Positions 62,497-64,000 of a DNA stretch of 64,000 nucleotides are shown piece by piece. Position 1 is the stretch's first letter, and the number at the start of each line of letters is the position of its first letter. The notes below the pieces were generated by a model. That model saw only the letters and a program-made list of their open reading frames with translations. It was not told where the DNA came from and did no database searches. This DNA comes from Pseudomonas sp. ADAK18. GTDB lineage: Bacteria > Pseudomonadota > Gammaproteobacteria > Pseudomonadales > Pseudomonadaceae. The stretch lies in the NCBI RefSeq assembly GCF_012935695.1, contig NZ_CP052859.1, positions 1,219,001 through 1,283,000 on the forward strand, given 5' to 3'. Made by a program: the position numbers and the translations under genes.

Positions 62497-63705
62497 ATGG
62501 AAAATTTGCAAAGTGCAGTGGACACACTGGTCCATAGCTCCAACACCCTGTTTATTCTGATGGGTGCGGTCATGGTCCTGGCCATGCATGCCGGCTTCGC
62601 GTTTCTTGAAGTCGGCACGGTACGGCAGAAGAATCAGGTCAACGCCCTGTCGAAAATCCTCAGTGACTTCGCCATCTCGACCCTGGCCTATTTCTTTATA
62701 GGCTATTGGATCTCCTATGGGGTCAGCTTCATGCAACCGGCGGCGGTCATCAGCGCGGACCACGGTTATGGCCTGGTGAAGTTCTTTTTCCTGCTGACGT
62801 TCGCGGCCGCTATCCCGGCGATTATTTCCGGCGGCATTGCCGAGCGTGCACGTTTTGCGCCGCAACTGTGTGCCACTGCGTTGATCGTGGCGTTCATCTA
62901 CCCGTTTTTCGAGGGCATGGTGTGGAACGGCAATTACGGTTTGCAAGCCTGGCTGCTCGCTACCTTCGGCGCCAGCTTCCATGACTTTGCAGGTTCTGTG
63001 GTGGTGCATGCCATGGGCGGCTGGCTGGCGCTGGCGGCGGTGCTGTTGCTGGGGCCGCGCCAGGGTCGTTATCGGGAAGGGCGCCTGGTGGCGTTTGCGC
63101 CGTCGAGCATTCCTTTTCTGGCGCTGGGCTCGTGGATCCTGATTGTCGGCTGGTTCGGGTTTAACGTCATGAGTGCGCAAACCCTGCCTGGGGTGAGCGG
63201 CCTGGTGGCGGTCAACTCGCTGATGGCCATGGTTGGCGGCACAGTGGCGGCGCTGGTGATCGGGCGCAATGACCCGGGGTTTCTGCACAATGGTCCGCTT
63301 GCCGGGTTGGTAGCGATCTGCGCGGGCTCCGATCTGATGCACCCGGTGGGGGCGCTGGTCACCGGCGCAGTGGCGGGCGGCCTGTTCGTCTGGTGCTTCA
63401 TCGCGGCCCAGGATCGCTGGAAAATTGATGACGTGCTGGGTGTCTGGCCGCTTCATGGCCTGTGCGGTGTATGGGGCGGGATCGCCTGCGGGATATTCGG
63501 CCAGACGGCTTTGGGCGGGCTGGGTGGCGTCAGTTTGATCAGCCAATTGATCGGTACCGCATTGGGTGTTGTCGTGGCCCTGGCGGGCGGGTTTTTGGTG
63601 TATGGGGTGATCAAGCGCGTTTATGGCCTGCGCTTGAGTCAGGAGGAGGAGTATTACGGCGCGGACTTGTCGATACACAAGATTGGAGCCGTCAGTCAGG
63701 ATTGA
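62497..63705 (+). CDS. Ammonium transporter, Amt family
   Basis: A 402-residue Amt/Rh-family channel with about 11 membrane helices. Signature regions: GAVMVLAMHAGFAFLEVG, KNQVNALSKILSDFAIS, FHDFAGSVVVHAMGGWLAL (twin-His region), and VLGVWPLHGLCGVWGGI (second His). No glnK precedes it, so it is an orphan paralog of the glnK-amtB unit. The ATG at 62497 is chosen because the following helix matches the family; the ribosome site is weak. Confidence 0.92.
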   Translation: MENLQSAVDTLVHSSNTLFILMGAVMVLAMHAGFAFLEVGTVRQKNQVNALSKILSDFAISTLAYFFIGYWISYGVSFMQPAAVISADHGYGLVKFFFLLTFAAAIPAIISGGIAERARFAPQLCATALIVAFIYPFFEGMVWNGNYGLQAWLLATFGASFHDFAGSVVVHAMGGWLALAAVLLLGPRQGRYREGRLVAFAPSSIPFLALGSWILIVGWFGFNVMSAQTLPGVSGLVAVNSLMAMVGGTVAALVIGRNDPGFLHNGPLAGLVAICAGSDLMHPVGALVTGAVAGGLFVWCFIAAQDRWKIDDVLGVWPLHGLCGVWGGIACGIFGQTALGGLGGVSLISQLIGTALGVVVALAGGFLVYGVIKRVYGLRLSQEEEYYGADLSIHKIGAVSQD

Positions 63706-63779
63706 TTGGCACCGCTGGCTCGACGATGTTTTTCCCGAGGCCTAGAATGGACGCCTATTCCTTTTAGGGTCCGTTTGCC

Positions 63780-64000
63780 ATGCCTCCTGAATGCCAGTTG
63801 TTCGGCACCTTGGGCTGCCATCTCTGTGAGCTTGCTGAAGCTGAAGTCATGCCGTTGGTCGATCATGGGCTGCTGGTGGAGTTGGTGGACATCGCCGACT
63901 CCGAGACCCTGTACGAAGCCTACGGCCTGCGTATTCCGGTGCTGCGCCGGGTGGATACGGGGGAAGAGCTGGGCTGGCCTTTCGATACCGAACAGGTCGT
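63780..64000 (+). CDS. Glutaredoxin-family protein (DUF836), 3' end outside window
   Basis: Open from ATG 63780 to the window end without stop (73 codons). A small thiol-redox fold with CHLC in LFGTLGCHLCELAEAE and a cis-Pro-like RIPVLRRV, matching the glutaredoxin-like DUF836 family. Likely a full gene of about 75-80 codons. Function unknown. Confidence 0.85.
   Translation, partial: MPPECQLFGTLGCHLCELAEAEVMPLVDHGLLVELVDIADSETLYEAYGLRIPVLRRVDTGEELGWPFDTEQV

Noticed and set aside
62428..63678. 416-codon frame antisense to the ammonium transporter
   Set aside because: Gln/Arg/His-rich translation without motifs; the sense strand encodes a clear Amt protein.

Overview
The window is a chromosomal segment of a Pseudomonas, most likely of the P. 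fluorescens group. The evidence is the set of Pseudomonas marker genes (oprI, EarP with an Arg32-type EF-P, sagS-ospR-gpx, ohr/ohrR, cysB, dgt, class II DAHP synthase), the high G+C codon use, and the fluorescens-type REP palindromes between genes. From memory, much of 8.5-53 kb follows the order of the P. aeruginosa PAO1 PA2867-PA2824 block with insertions, flanked by blocks from elsewhere. No rRNA, tRNA, CRISPR array, prophage or insertion sequence was seen. Two genes run off the ends: kdpD at base 1 and a glutaredoxin-family gene at base 64000.

1-11.6 kb: kdpD-kdpE potassium sensing, a patatin-like hydrolase, a small lipoprotein, a CHAD protein, an acyl-CoA thioesterase, a chemoreceptor, TatD, an MltF-like lytic transglycosylase and a DoxX protein. 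11.65-17.2 kb is the most accessory-looking stretch: a 102-codon ORF behind a promoter and a hairpin-rich leader, then a Gld-type three-gene ABC system (gldA/F/G-like) on the minus strand, divergent from an unrecognised coiled-coil protein. The ABC genes and the divergent spacer are visibly richer in A+T than their surroundings.

17.3-33.9 kb is housekeeping: greB, the YbbA/YbbP-type ABC pair divergent from tesA, an L,D-transpeptidase, oprI, a type I DAHP synthase, a PilZ protein divergent from a thioredoxin-panE-5'-nucleotidase run, a universal stress protein, cysB, a GreA/GreB-like protein, earP-efp and ohr/ohrR. 33.9-41.4 kb holds two LysR regulators, a TauE/SafE permease, a DUF1127 protein, a YcaQ-type DNA glycosylase, class II DAHP synthase, a spermidine-synthase-like protein and a crotonase.

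41.5-53.2 kb: a DEAD-box helicase with a long leader, a DODA-type dioxygenase, tpm, htpX, alaA, and a peroxide and methionine-sulfoxide group (msrB, gpx-ospR) convergent with the hybrid kinase SagS, then a DUF815 ATPase coupled to msrC. 53.2-64 kb: a BvgS/EvgS-type (RocS-like) hybrid kinase with its LuxR-type regulator and a stand-alone receiver protein, dgt, an EAL phosphodiesterase, a yqjD-yqjE-yqjK-like operon, and an orphan ammonium transporter preceded by a consensus sigma-54 promoter.

Signalling is a recurrent theme: KdpDE, a chemoreceptor, PilZ, SagS, RocS/RocA, a receiver protein and an EAL protein. Peroxide defence is a second theme: Ohr/OhrR, Gpx/OspR, MsrB and MsrC. Promoters, operators and leaders were found by eye and are provisional. 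Functions rest on recognised motifs and remembered families, not on database searches.
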